Shown one piece after another: positions 33,042 to 40,621 of a stretch of DNA of 64,000 nt. Source of the DNA: Thermoplasmata archaeon. Lineage in GTDB: Archaea; Thermoplasmatota; Thermoplasmata; Lutacidiplasmatales; UBA184. Numbering within the stretch: the first letter of the stretch is position 1; every line of letters starts with the position of its first letter. The stretch lies in the NCBI GenBank assembly GCA_027306505.1, contig DAHUZP010000026.1, positions 62,001-126,000 of the forward strand. The letters run 5' to 3'. The translations under genes and the position numbers were made by a program. The notes below the pieces were generated by a model. It was given only the letters and a program-made list of their open reading frames with translations, was not told where the DNA came from and did no database searches.

Positions 33042-33575
33042 CTAGGGGCTCGAGGACCGGGCCGCGTTCACCGACGGGCCTCCCGGCGGTGGGCTCTCTC
33101 GGACGAGGAGCACCGGGCAGGCCGCCGTGGAGGCGATGGACATGGCGACGCTCCCCACCAGGAGGCGTTGCGTGCGTCGGACCCCGCGGGACCCCACGAC
33201 GAGCAGGTCCGCCTTCTCCTCCTCGACGACCGCGAGCAGGACCTCGGTCGGAGACCCCTCTCGAACGAAGCCGGTCGCCTCGACCCCCAGACGCCGCAGG
33301 TCAGCGATACCCGCTGCGACGAGCTCCTCGGAGTTCCGGCGCAGCGAGCTCGCGGCGGTCCGGGACCCAGGGACCGGTCCCAGGTCCGTAGGGTAGACCA
33401 GCGGTGGGCTCACCGCGGTCACCACCGCGACGCGTGCACCGAAGGCCCGCGCGAGGTCCCCCGCCGCCGCGACGGCCCGCTGGGACGGAGGGGAGCCATC
33501 CACACCGACCACGATGGTGCGCAGCGGTATCCCCAAGGCGGGCTTGCGCTCCGTCCCGGGGGGTGCCTCGGTCAC
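33042..33575 (-). CDS. Universal stress protein (UspA family)
   Basis: A 177-residue nucleotide-binding UspA-fold protein. The first strand motif is TIVVGVDGSPPSQRAV with the conserved Asp. The ATP-binding signature G-x2-G-x9-G-S is exact near the C-terminus: GSRGVRRTQRLLVGS, followed by VAMSIASTAACPVLLVRE. This makes it the ATP-binding type rather than the UspA type. The start is GTG 33575, whose GTGA overlaps the ATG-TGA end of the upstream small membrane protein, so the two are translationally coupled. The frame stays open to 33815, but that part is antisense-like and overlaps the neighbour. Such proteins bind ATP and modulate stress or transport partners; the coupling suggests the membrane protein is that partner. 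Confidence 0.88.
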   Translation of the reverse strand: MTEAPPGTERKPALGIPLRTIVVGVDGSPPSQRAVAAAGDLARAFGARVAVVTAVSPPLVYPTDLGPVPGSRTAASSLRRNSEELVAAGIADLRRLGVEATGFVREGSPTEVLLAVVEEEKADLLVVGSRGVRRTQRLLVGSVAMSIASTAACPVLLVRESPPPGGPSVNAARSSSP

Positions 33576-33802
33576 ATTCGGCCCGAGACCCGAGCGACGG
33601 CGTTCCAGACCGAGTAGGGCGGTGGGATCGGCTGGGCGCCGGGGACGTGGATGAAGAGGAACCGGACGATGAGCATGCTCGCAATCATCGCGATGACGAT
33701 GAGGAGGAAGAGCAGCCCGAAGGCGATCGGGTTGTCCGAGTACGGGTCGATCCACCAGGGGACCGAACTGTGGCGGACCTCCGCGAGGGACGCCCCGGAC
33801 AT
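33572..33802 (-). CDS. Small single-pass membrane protein coupled to the universal stress gene
   Basis: A 76-residue protein with a polar N-terminus (MSGASLAEVRHSSVPWWIDPYSDN), one strong transmembrane helix at about 27-50 (IAFGLLFLLIVIAMIASMLIVRFLF) and a short Pro-rich tail. No family is recognised. The ATG at 33802 has GGAGGTGG directly upstream, a very strong ribosome site, and its stop overlaps the GTG of the universal stress gene. A TATA-like CTTAACG about 27 bases upstream is also present, so both leadered and leaderless starts are possible. It may anchor the stress protein at the membrane, but that is inference from the coupling alone. Confidence 0.65.
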   Translation of the reverse strand: MSGASLAEVRHSSVPWWIDPYSDNPIAFGLLFLLIVIAMIASMLIVRFLFIHVPGAQPIPPPYSVWNAVARVSGRM

Positions 33803-33825
33803 CCACCTCCTCCACCCCCCTCGGG

Positions 33826-33834
33826 ACTTAACGC
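33826..33834 (-). promoter_or_regulatory. TATA-like box of the small membrane protein/universal stress operon
   Basis: Minus-strand CGTTAAGTC, centred about 27 bases upstream of the ATG at 33802. Confidence 0.4.
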
Positions 33835-33882
33835 TGAGGGGCAGAATGGGTGCGGCCCCTGCATGGGTCTTCCTCCACGCAT

Positions 33883-33891
33883 GTTTTTACA
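33883..33891 (+). promoter_or_regulatory. TATA-like box of the zinc-ribbon/proline-rich gene
   Basis: GTTTTTACA lies about 28 bases before the TTG start at 33916. Transcription would begin almost at the TTG, so this appears to be a leaderless mRNA with a non-ATG start. Confidence 0.5.
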
Positions 33892-33915
33892 GGTTAGACG
33901 AATAGCCACCTCGCC

Positions 33916-35472
33916 TTGTCCGCATCCGGCCCCACGGTCACCTGCCCCAAGTGCAAGGAGGGGCAGATGGTCAAGCAGCCGGAGCTGGGGTGGACCTGCA
34001 ACAGTTGCGGGTACGCTCCCTTCTCGAAGAAGGGGTCGGAGTCGGGGTCCTCCATCGACCCCTCCGGTCCGATGGTCGGGCTATCCTCCACCCCGGCACC
34101 AGAGGTCTTGGCTCCCGCTCCCTCCCCGGAAGAGATCTCTCCATCCGCACCCGCCCCTGCCCCTCCCTACTTCCCCACCCCTCCCCCGTACTCGCCCTCC
34201 TCTGAGGCCCCCTCCCCCGACCCGTACGTTACCTCGGGCATGGTCCTCCCACCGGCGGGTGGCCCTCCACCCACACCGCCCACGCCTCCTCCTCCTTCCC
34301 CGTCCTCAGCTCCTCCCTCCGGCTTCAGCCGGTACTCCGTCCGCCCCTCGACCCCGGCCTACGCTCCCCCTCCCTCGAACCCGTCCCCTTTGCCCTCGTC
34401 GTCGGGCTATCCCGTGGGCTCAGCGAACCCGAGCCCCGGCGGTGGCCCTGCCGGTGCCGCTGGCTCGAGCGTGTCCCGCTCGCGGATGGGGTTCGCACCG
34501 AGGCAGGGGGGTGCGCCTCCGGTCACGCCTTCCTCGGGATTCTCCACCACGCCTCCTCCGCCTCCTCCCACCGAGCCTGGTTTCCCCCCGCCCCCGTCCC
34601 CCGGATCGGTCGGCCCCGCCCCCGAGCTCTCCTCGAGCCCGCCCTTATCGTTCGCCGACCTCGGCTCCCAGGAGACCCCGGCCCCGCCCCCCCCCGCGAC
34701 CTCGAGCGCGCCGTTCTCGACCACGCCCTCACCCGCGGTCCCCTATACCCCGCCCTCCCCCAGCACGGGCTTCGAGTCCCCACCTGCGCCTCCGTCTCCT
34801 CTCCCCCCGGCACCTGGCTACGCCCCCGGCCCGATGGCCCCCGCCCCTCAGCGTGCGGCCTCTCCGTCGGCGCCGCCGACGTCATCGGCCCCACCCCCGG
34901 GGCCGTCCAAGTCGGTATTCCGTTACGTGGAGCGCCAGGCGCTCTACGAGATGCTCAACTGGCGCCCGGCCGGAGGGGGGCTGCGCTTCTCCCGAGACGT
35001 TCCCCTGCGGGTCCTTCCCCCGGGGGAGCCGATCTTCGTCGAGGTGATGGCCCACAACCAAGGCACCGCTCCGGTCTCGGTCTCCTACTACATCGCGCTC
35101 ACGAACGTCAACCTGCAGGGGACGCGTCTCGTCGGCGAGTCGCAGGACCTCTCCGCGGGCTCCGTGCTCGACGTGACGCACACGCTCGCAGCGAAGCTCC
35201 AGCAGGGAGAGTACTCGATCACCGTCTTCTGCGTGCCCAAGGCGCCCGTGGGGAGGGACCAGGACCCGAACGTCTTCCCCACCCTTTCCCCCATCGAGGG
35301 CACGATCCCGCCGGGGCTGCCTTCCCTCTACGAGATCCTCCGCATCCGGGAGGAGGTCACCTGCCCGAACTGCAGCGGGCGCATGCTCTGGACCCCGGCC
35401 GGCATGGGTGGCCGTCCCCGCGCCTGGGTGTGCGGTCGCTGCGCGAACCGCGTCGAGAACGGCGTGCTTTGA
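33916..35472 (+). CDS. Zinc-ribbon / Pro-rich linker / C-terminal domain / zinc-ribbon protein
   Basis: A 518-residue protein with zinc ribbons at both ends. Residues 8-32 hold CPKCKEG...CNSCGY. Residues 45-335 are an extreme Pro/Ser/Ala-rich linker with no fold. From about 335 a folded domain appears (KSVFRYVERQALYEMLNW, PPGEPIFVEVMAHNQGTAPVSVSY, a beta-sandwich-like region to about 460). It is followed by a second ribbon CPNCSGRML...CGRCANR at about 478-510. The architecture suggests an adaptor or scaffold; no catalytic motif is seen. TTG 33916 is favoured because a TATA-like box lies 28 bases upstream. Its relation to the universal stress gene, across a divergent promoter region, is unclear. 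Confidence 0.7.
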   Translation: MSASGPTVTCPKCKEGQMVKQPELGWTCNSCGYAPFSKKGSESGSSIDPSGPMVGLSSTPAPEVLAPAPSPEEISPSAPAPAPPYFPTPPPYSPSSEAPSPDPYVTSGMVLPPAGGPPPTPPTPPPPSPSSAPPSGFSRYSVRPSTPAYAPPPSNPSPLPSSSGYPVGSANPSPGGGPAGAAGSSVSRSRMGFAPRQGGAPPVTPSSGFSTTPPPPPPTEPGFPPPPSPGSVGPAPELSSSPPLSFADLGSQETPAPPPPATSSAPFSTTPSPAVPYTPPSPSTGFESPPAPPSPLPPAPGYAPGPMAPAPQRAASPSAPPTSSAPPPGPSKSVFRYVERQALYEMLNWRPAGGGLRFSRDVPLRVLPPGEPIFVEVMAHNQGTAPVSVSYYIALTNVNLQGTRLVGESQDLSAGSVLDVTHTLAAKLQQGEYSITVFCVPKAPVGRDQDPNVFPTLSPIEGTIPPGLPSLYEILRIREEVTCPNCSGRMLWTPAGMGGRPRAWVCGRCANRVENGVL

Positions 35473-35547
35473 ACTTCGGGAACACCCGGAGCCTCAACGA
35501 TGCGAAGAGAACGCGGGCCAGCGGGCCTTCGGGTCCGCCCGCGGGCT

Positions 35548-36459
35548 TCAGGGCACCGAAGAGGTCACGGAGGGCACGGGGGGCGCCTCCGGTCGGGGGC
35601 CCTCGTGGAACGGGGCGAGCCTCCCCATGTAGAGCCGCGCCAGGTGACGGGTGTAGCGGAGGACCTCCAGGTGGGACATCTTGCTCCGCCCGGCCTTGCG
35701 CTCCCGGAAGACGAAGGGAACCTCGAGGATCGGGTACGGTCGGCAGCGGACGAGAATCTCGAGCCCGATCTTGTAGCCGATCGGGGAGAGCTCCGCGCGA
35801 GAGAGCAGCTTGGGGTCGAGCGCGAAGAAGCCCGTCATGGGGTCACGCACCTGGGTCAGCGGGCGGGCGAGCCAGGTCGCGATCCGGCTCATGAAGCGGC
35901 GTGACCACGGCCATCCCTCCTCCGTACCTCCCCCCGGGAGGTAGCGGCTCGCGAGGACCATCTCGGCCCGGCGCTCCAGGATGGTGTCGAGCAGGGCCGG
36001 GACCATGTCCGGCGGATGGCTTCCGTCGACGTCCATCACCACGCAGGCGCGGCCGCGGGCGGCCCGGATTCCGGCGATGACGGCCGAGGCGAGGCCCTTC
36101 TCGCCCTCCCGGACGATCACCCGCGTCGGCACGTGGGTCGGAAGTCGGCGGACGACGTCCGCCGTCCCGTCGGGCGAGCTGTCGTCCACGATCAGGACCT
36201 CGGTCCGGTAGGGGAGGAGGGTCAGGACACGCTCGAGCGAGCGCACGAGGGGTGCCACCGTCTCCCGTTCGTTGTAGGTCGGGACGACCACCGTGGCATC
36301 CACCGGGAGGTTCGCCACCTCGTCGAAGGGCAGCAGGCGGGCCGAGCCGCGGGGGGGCGTGGAACCTCGGGCGGTCGCACCGGCAATACGGGAGCGTGAG
36401 CGCTGCGGCTCGAATCCCCCTAGGGGGGTCACGAAAGGCAGGGCTTCGCTTCCGGACAT
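35548..36459 (-). CDS. Family 2 glycosyltransferase, dolichol-phosphate mannosyltransferase-like
   Basis: A GT-A enzyme of the DPM1/polyprenol-phosphate glycosyltransferase group. It would transfer a sugar from an NDP-sugar to a polyprenyl phosphate for surface glycan assembly. Family motifs are clear: VVPTYNERETV, LIVDDSSPDGTADV, GIRAARGRACVVMDVDGSHPP (the DxD-type metal site), ASRYLPGG, DPMTGFFAL and KIGLEILVR. The C-terminus has FRERKAGRSKM, as in DPM1, with no added membrane domain. ATG 36459 gives 303 residues and is preferred over GTG 36480, because the TATA box at 36489-36498 lies about 35 bases before it and is too close to 36480. Confidence 0.88.
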   Translation of the reverse strand: MSGSEALPFVTPLGGFEPQRSRSRIAGATARGSTPPRGSARLLPFDEVANLPVDATVVVPTYNERETVAPLVRSLERVLTLLPYRTEVLIVDDSSPDGTADVVRRLPTHVPTRVIVREGEKGLASAVIAGIRAARGRACVVMDVDGSHPPDMVPALLDTILERRAEMVLASRYLPGGGTEEGWPWSRRFMSRIATWLARPLTQVRDPMTGFFALDPKLLSRAELSPIGYKIGLEILVRCRPYPILEVPFVFRERKAGRSKMSHLEVLRYTRHLARLYMGRLAPFHEGPRPEAPPVPSVTSSVP

Positions 36460-36488
36460 GGCGCGGGCTCGACGTGCCACCGCTTGCG

Positions 36489-36498
36489 CCTATATATG
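36489..36498 (-). promoter_or_regulatory. TATA box of the DPM1-like glycosyltransferase gene
   Basis: TATATATA-like CATATATAGG on the minus strand (plus strand CCTATATATG). Its centre is about 35 bases from ATG 36459 and only about 14 from GTG 36480, which favours the ATG. Confidence 0.6.
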
Positions 36499-36553
36499 AG
36501 GGTCCGGCTCGAGCGGTGTGCACGCGCCCGGGGGCCTTCTGCCCCTCCATTCG

Positions 36554-37480
36554 TTAGGGGAGATGGAAGTCCTTACGTCCTAGGCCCTCGGAAAGGGTCA
36601 CTTTGGTCTGGAAACCGAGCGAGCTTCGGGAGTACCGGAGGTCCGCGAAGGCGCTCACCCTGGGCCCCGGAGGGGGGTCCACCGAGATCGGGTCGAGGTC
36701 AGGCCGACCGAGGGCGGCCGCGACGGCCTCCGCCGCGTCCCGCAGGTGGGTCCCCAGGCCCGTACCGACGTTCGCGAGCGTCCAGCTGCCGAGCCGTCGC
36801 TCGAGGGAAAGGCGGACGGCCTCCACCGCATCGTCCACGTGGACGAAGTCCCGCATGACCTCCCCGCTGCCGTGGACCAAAGGGGGTCTTCCCGCGACCA
36901 CCTCGCTCCCGAACCGCACGAGCACGCCCGGGGAGGGGCTTCGGGCGCGGCCGGGCCCGTAGACGTGGAAGAAGCGCAGCACGACCGCCTCGAACGCCCC
37001 CGCCTCCGCGAACGCGCGTACCGTCGCCTCGCTCGCCACCTTGCACGCTCCTCCCAGGCTGACCGGCCCGGGGGCGCGTCCCTCCCCCTGGGGCGGAGCG
37101 CCCGCCACGCCGTAGACGGAAGCGGAGGAGGCGTGGACCAACCGCTCTACCCCCTGGTCCCGGGCGACCCGCAGGAGCTCGAGCGTGCCCCGGACCCCGA
37201 CGTCGTAGCCCTCCATCGGGCCATCCCAGGGGACGGGCCGAGCGGCCAGGTGGACCACCGCCTCGCAACCCTCGATCGCCTTCCTCAGGGCCGTGGCGTC
37301 CCGGACGTCGCCCTGGAGGAAGCCCCGCTCCCTCACTTCCGTCGGAAGCCTCTCCAAGGAGCCCCCGGAGAGGTCGTCGAGGACCCGGACCTCCACGCCC
37401 AGGCCGACCAGGCGACGCACCAAGTGCGAGCCCAAGAAGCCGGCGCCTCCGGTCACCAGGACGCGGGTGGGCAGCGGCAC
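36554..37480 (-). CDS. NAD-dependent sugar epimerase/dehydratase (SDR) lacking the usual catalytic Tyr
   Basis: An extended SDR acting on a nucleotide sugar. The NAD motif VTGGAGFLGSHLV, the DVRD adenine contact, HLAARP and HASSASVYG are intact. The position that normally reads Y-x3-K reads GGACK here (…VSLGGACKVASE), so the catalytic tyrosine is replaced by glycine while the lysine is kept. The substrate-side stretch FFHVYGPGRARSPSPG and RDFVHVDDAVEAV look normal. If the reading is right, the enzyme may use another base or have lost activity. GTG 37480 is chosen because the SDR fold begins at once and a weak TATA-like GTTTTGC lies 24-27 bases upstream; the frame is open to 37543. It is divergent from the flippase. 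Confidence 0.75.
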   Translation of the reverse strand: MPLPTRVLVTGGAGFLGSHLVRRLVGLGVEVRVLDDLSGGSLERLPTEVRERGFLQGDVRDATALRKAIEGCEAVVHLAARPVPWDGPMEGYDVGVRGTLELLRVARDQGVERLVHASSASVYGVAGAPPQGEGRAPGPVSLGGACKVASEATVRAFAEAGAFEAVVLRFFHVYGPGRARSPSPGVLVRFGSEVVAGRPPLVHGSGEVMRDFVHVDDAVEAVRLSLERRLGSWTLANVGTGLGTHLRDAAEAVAAALGRPDLDPISVDPPPGPRVSAFADLRYSRSSLGFQTKVTLSEGLGRKDFHLP

Positions 37481-37573
37481 GGCGACACGAACCCGCGCCG
37501 CGCAAAACGCTGACCCTGGGCAAGGCGAAGGGGCGCCTGCCACGAAGGGACCAGGGGACGAGAGGGGCCCACG

Positions 37574-37581
37574 GGTTTATC
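37574..37581 (+). promoter_or_regulatory. TATA-like box of the flippase gene
   Basis: GGTTTATC lies 27-30 bases upstream of the GTG at 37605, a near-leaderless arrangement. Confidence 0.5.
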
Positions 37582-37604
37582 GGGAGGGGGAGCTGGGTCC
37601 GGTC

Positions 37605-39662
37605 GTGGCATCCCGGACGGCGGAGACCCTTCCAGGAGCCGCCGCCCCAGCGGACAGAGAGCCTCCTCGCGGCCCTGGGGCCCCCTCCCGTCCTTCCGTA
37701 CCCTCCTCCACGTCGGCCAAGGGCCCGGGCCAGCGACACCCGCTCGAGAGCCTGGGTCACGGCTCGTTGGTCACCCTGATCGGCCAAGTGGTCCTCGTTG
37801 GGGCCACCTTCGGCGTGCGGGTCCTGCTCGTCCCGTCGCTGGGCTCGTCGCTCTACGGGGACCTGTCCGTGGGTCTCGCGGTGGGCGGTCTCATCGCGAA
37901 CCTGGGAACGCTCGGGATCCCCAACGCCGTCGCCCGCCAACTCGCCCACACGACCGATCTACGGGAACGTTGGAAGCTCGTGCTCCATTCGGTGGGGATC
38001 GCCGTACCGGGGGCCGTGCTCACCGGGGCGCTGATCTACTTCGCCTCCCCCGTGCTCGCGCACTGGTTCAAGGACTCGGCGGGACCGGTCGTCTACCAGT
38101 TCTTGTCGATCTACATGGCCTTCGTGATCCTCACGGGGGTGCTGACCGCCTTCTTCCAGGGGAACGAGGACGCGCTCCCCTATGCGCTGTTCAATCAGGT
38201 CCTGACCCCCTGCCTCACGCTGCTCTTCCTCGCGCTCTTCTTCGTCCGGCCGGAGGGCCCGGGGAACGCCCTCCTCGCCCTCTTCTCCATCCCGAAAGCC
38301 TCCCTCAACGCGGCCCTTCTGGCCTACATCCTCGCGACGGGGATCTCGCTCGCGGCCGCGGGGGTCTACACCCTCAGTCCCCGGGGCCTGCCCTGGCGAC
38401 AGGGCGATCGGGCGACGCTCACCCCCACGACGGACCGCAAGACCTCCACGGTCGTGGCTCTGCTCGCCTTCGCGCTCCCACTGGCGCTGGTGGGCGTCGC
38501 GACCTCGGCCGTGGGGACGGTGGACACGATCGTCCTCGGTGCGATCGCGGGGGATGCGCCGGCCGGGGCCTACAGCTCCGTGCTGCCCCTCGCGCGGCTC
38601 GGCTCGCTCGCGGTCGCGGCCCTCGCCTTCATCATGCTCCCCGTCGCGGCGCGGCTGCACCGCGAGGGCGACATGGCCGAGCTCGCTCGGAGCTACGCCA
38701 CCATCACCAAGTGGATCCTGCTGGTCTCGCTGCCGTTCTTCCTCACCTTCTTCCTCTTCCCGGCCCAGTCCCTCACCTTCGTCTATCGCCAAGGCTTCCT
38801 CTCCGCCCCAGGGTACGGCAGCGCCCCGGTGCTGCTCCAGATCACCTGCTTGGGAGGGTTCGCCTCCTCGCTCCTCGGCCCAGGCGCCTCCGTCCTGGTC
38901 GGACTGGGCAAGCTCCGCCTCCTGGTCATCGACACCTTCGTGAGCGCGGGGGTCGACCTCGGCGTCTCGGCGGCCCTGGTGCCCATCTGGGGCTCGCTCG
39001 GGGCCGCGGTGGCCTTCGCCGCGGCGACCGCGCTCCTTCCGGCGCTGTGCGTCGCTCAGACCTACCTGCTCGCCCGCGTCCACCCGTTCACCCGGGCGGT
39101 CATGAGGCCACTGCTCGCGGTGCTCGTCCCGACGGTCGCGATCTGGGCCGTCCTCACCGGCCCCTTGCAATGGCACCCGACCCCCATCGACCTCATCGGG
39201 GTCTTCTTCGTGATCTTCTTGGGCTACCTCCTCGCGATCCCGCTCACGCGTAGCATCGAGGCGGGCGACCACCACCTGCTGGGGGTGGTGGAAGGCTATC
39301 TCGGACGGCGGCTCAGCATCGTCCGCCGTGTCGGCCGCCGCTTCGGGCCCCGGGAGAGCCTGAAGCTTCCCGACTCCACGGGTCGCCCTCCGAAGGGCCC
39401 TGGACCGTTCTCCAGCCCGTCCTCGCTCTCGCCTCCCGGGACGGACCGCGACGCCTCTTCCTCAGAGCCCCTCCCCCCGGCTCCCACGCACGAGAACCCC
39501 CAGGACGGCCGCACCTGTCACGAACCCCTAGGGGGGGTGGAAACCCTTTCTGCGCAACGGGAATGGGGGGTGGAAGAACATGGTGGACCACCTCGACCCA
39601 CCGGAGGTCGCCCGTCGACTCAAGAACGGTTCGGAGGAGCTTCTCCTCCTGGACGTCCGTGA
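37605..39662 (+). CDS. Polysaccharide/lipid-linked sugar flippase (MATE/MurJ-like MOP superfamily)
   Basis: A polytopic transporter of 685 residues with about 12-14 membrane helices between residues about 45 and 550, for example LVTLIGQVVLVGATFGVRV, VLTGVLTAFFQGNEDALPYA, FALPLALVGVATSAVGTVDT. The VDT-containing helix and the pattern ILATGISLAAAGVYTL are typical of Wzx/MOP proteins. It should move lipid-linked sugars across the membrane in surface glycan assembly. The C-terminal 110 residues are hydrophilic and probably disordered. GTG 37605 is supported by the TATA-like box 27-30 bases upstream. Its last 83 bases overlap the next gene in another frame. Confidence 0.85.
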   Translation: MASRTAETLPGAAAPADREPPRGPGAPSRPSVPSSTSAKGPGQRHPLESLGHGSLVTLIGQVVLVGATFGVRVLLVPSLGSSLYGDLSVGLAVGGLIANLGTLGIPNAVARQLAHTTDLRERWKLVLHSVGIAVPGAVLTGALIYFASPVLAHWFKDSAGPVVYQFLSIYMAFVILTGVLTAFFQGNEDALPYALFNQVLTPCLTLLFLALFFVRPEGPGNALLALFSIPKASLNAALLAYILATGISLAAAGVYTLSPRGLPWRQGDRATLTPTTDRKTSTVVALLAFALPLALVGVATSAVGTVDTIVLGAIAGDAPAGAYSSVLPLARLGSLAVAALAFIMLPVAARLHREGDMAELARSYATITKWILLVSLPFFLTFFLFPAQSLTFVYRQGFLSAPGYGSAPVLLQITCLGGFASSLLGPGASVLVGLGKLRLLVIDTFVSAGVDLGVSAALVPIWGSLGAAVAFAAATALLPALCVAQTYLLARVHPFTRAVMRPLLAVLVPTVAIWAVLTGPLQWHPTPIDLIGVFFVIFLGYLLAIPLTRSIEAGDHHLLGVVEGYLGRRLSIVRRVGRRFGPRESLKLPDSTGRPPKGPGPFSSPSSLSPPGTDRDASSSEPLPPAPTHENPQDGRTCHEPLGGVETLSAQREWGVEEHGGPPRPTGGRPSTQERFGGASPPGRP

Positions 39663-39906
39663 GCCTTGGGAGCGGGAGACCGCCTCCATCGATCCGTCGG
39701 CGCACATCCCGATGAACGACGTGCCGGACCGCTGGTCGGAGCTCCCTCGCGAGAAGGCACTGGTGGTGTACTGCCACCACGGCGCTCGCTCCGAGATGGT
39801 GGCGAGCTTCCTGGAGAGCCAGGGCTTCTCGCGGGTCATCAACCTGCGGGGCGGGATCGACGCGTGGTCCCTCCACGTGGATCCCTCGGTGCCCCGGTAC
39901 GGTTGA
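39580..39906 (+). CDS. Rhodanese-like sulfurtransferase, single domain
   Basis: A 108-residue single-domain rhodanese. The active-site cysteine is Cys65 in VYCHHGARSEMV, with LLLDVREPWERE (residues 22-32) as the family's substrate-side motif and GFSRVINLRGGIDAWS as the C-terminal signature. Such proteins move sulfane sulfur or cyanide-derived sulfur in cytosol, here partner unknown. The start lies inside the 3' end of the flippase gene, an 83-base overlap in a different frame, so it is probably cotranscribed. The short length and complete motifs argue that it is intact. Confidence 0.9.
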   Translation: MVDHLDPPEVARRLKNGSEELLLLDVREPWERETASIDPSAHIPMNDVPDRWSELPREKALVVYCHHGARSEMVASFLESQGFSRVINLRGGIDAWSLHVDPSVPRYG

Positions 39907-40127
39907 TCCGCACGGACCCATCCGTCACAGGTCCCCGGCGCACCGCGACCGTCCCCCGCCGTTGGCCGGTCCCGCCAGGCTCGTCCCCGAGAGGGACCGG
40001 GCGCACGACGCTCTCCTTGACTCGACCGTATCCTGGCCACAAAAGTCCCATTTTGATACCATGTACACTCGATGTCTTTAGAAAAACAACTCCACCACCA
40101 TCTGGGCGCGCCGGTCTCGGGCCCCTC

Positions 40128-40370
40128 ATGTTGGCGGCCACCGACCTCCAAGCGATCCTGCCTGGACCGAACTCGACGCTCATCGAAGAGGAGAGCGACG
40201 TTGCCCACTGCCCACTCTGCCTCACCCCGGGCCTCCTCTCGGACCGGGAGTGCAAGGGCTGCGGTGTCCCGTTCGAGGACGACACGTTCGCCTGTGCGAG
40301 TTGTTTCGTGCTGGTCGGGGCAGAGGCGCATCACTGTCCGGCCTGCGGGGCTCCCCTCGGGGGCTCGTAG
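40128..40370 (+). CDS. Small double zinc-ribbon protein
   Basis: An 80-residue protein with four CxxC knuckles: CPLC at 28-31, CKGC at 42-45, CASC at 56-59 and CPAC at 70-73. This makes two tandem zinc ribbons of the double-zinc-ribbon type, with a short N-terminal helix (MLAATDLQAIL) before them. Unknown function, likely a protein or nucleic-acid adaptor. ATG 40128 gives the complete ribbons. An AT-rich patch, TCTTTAGAAAAAC near 40075-40087, is a possible promoter, at a distance that would leave a short leader. Confidence 0.7.
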   Translation: MLAATDLQAILPGPNSTLIEEESDVAHCPLCLTPGLLSDRECKGCGVPFEDDTFACASCFVLVGAEAHHCPACGAPLGGS

Positions 40371-40587
40371 GGCAAGGTCGTTCTCCAACCCGCAAGGGCG
40401 GACGTTCGAAGGACGAGGGTAGCACTCCCCCCCGGGGATGGGGGTGGGGGACCCACCCCTTCAGGTCAGGAAGGGTCGCGTCGAAACCCACCGCTCGCGT
40501 GGCGGTCCCAAGCCCGGGTCGAGGGGCGGCAACCTGCAGCCGCTCGACCGAAACGGTGCGGGCGGGGGGCGCGTCTTGCATCGCTTC

Positions 40588-40598
40588 ACTTATGTATG
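40588..40598 (+). promoter_or_regulatory. TATA-like box of the single-PKD gene
   Basis: ACTTATGTATG lies about 27-30 bases before the ATG at 40622, fitting a leaderless mRNA. Confidence 0.5.
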
Positions 40599-40621
40599 TG
40601 TGCGTCCCTCGAAATGTAGCC

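Noticed and set aside
37959-39275. 438-codon minus-strand frame opposite the flippase
   Set aside because: Low-complexity, highly charged translation opposite a clear membrane-protein gene; a shadow.
39907-40621. Possible genes in the gaps around the double zinc-ribbon gene
   Set aside because: 39907-40127 and 40371-40621 hold AT-rich promoter-like patches only; the frame from ATG 40072 turns into Ser/Arg-rich shadow text.
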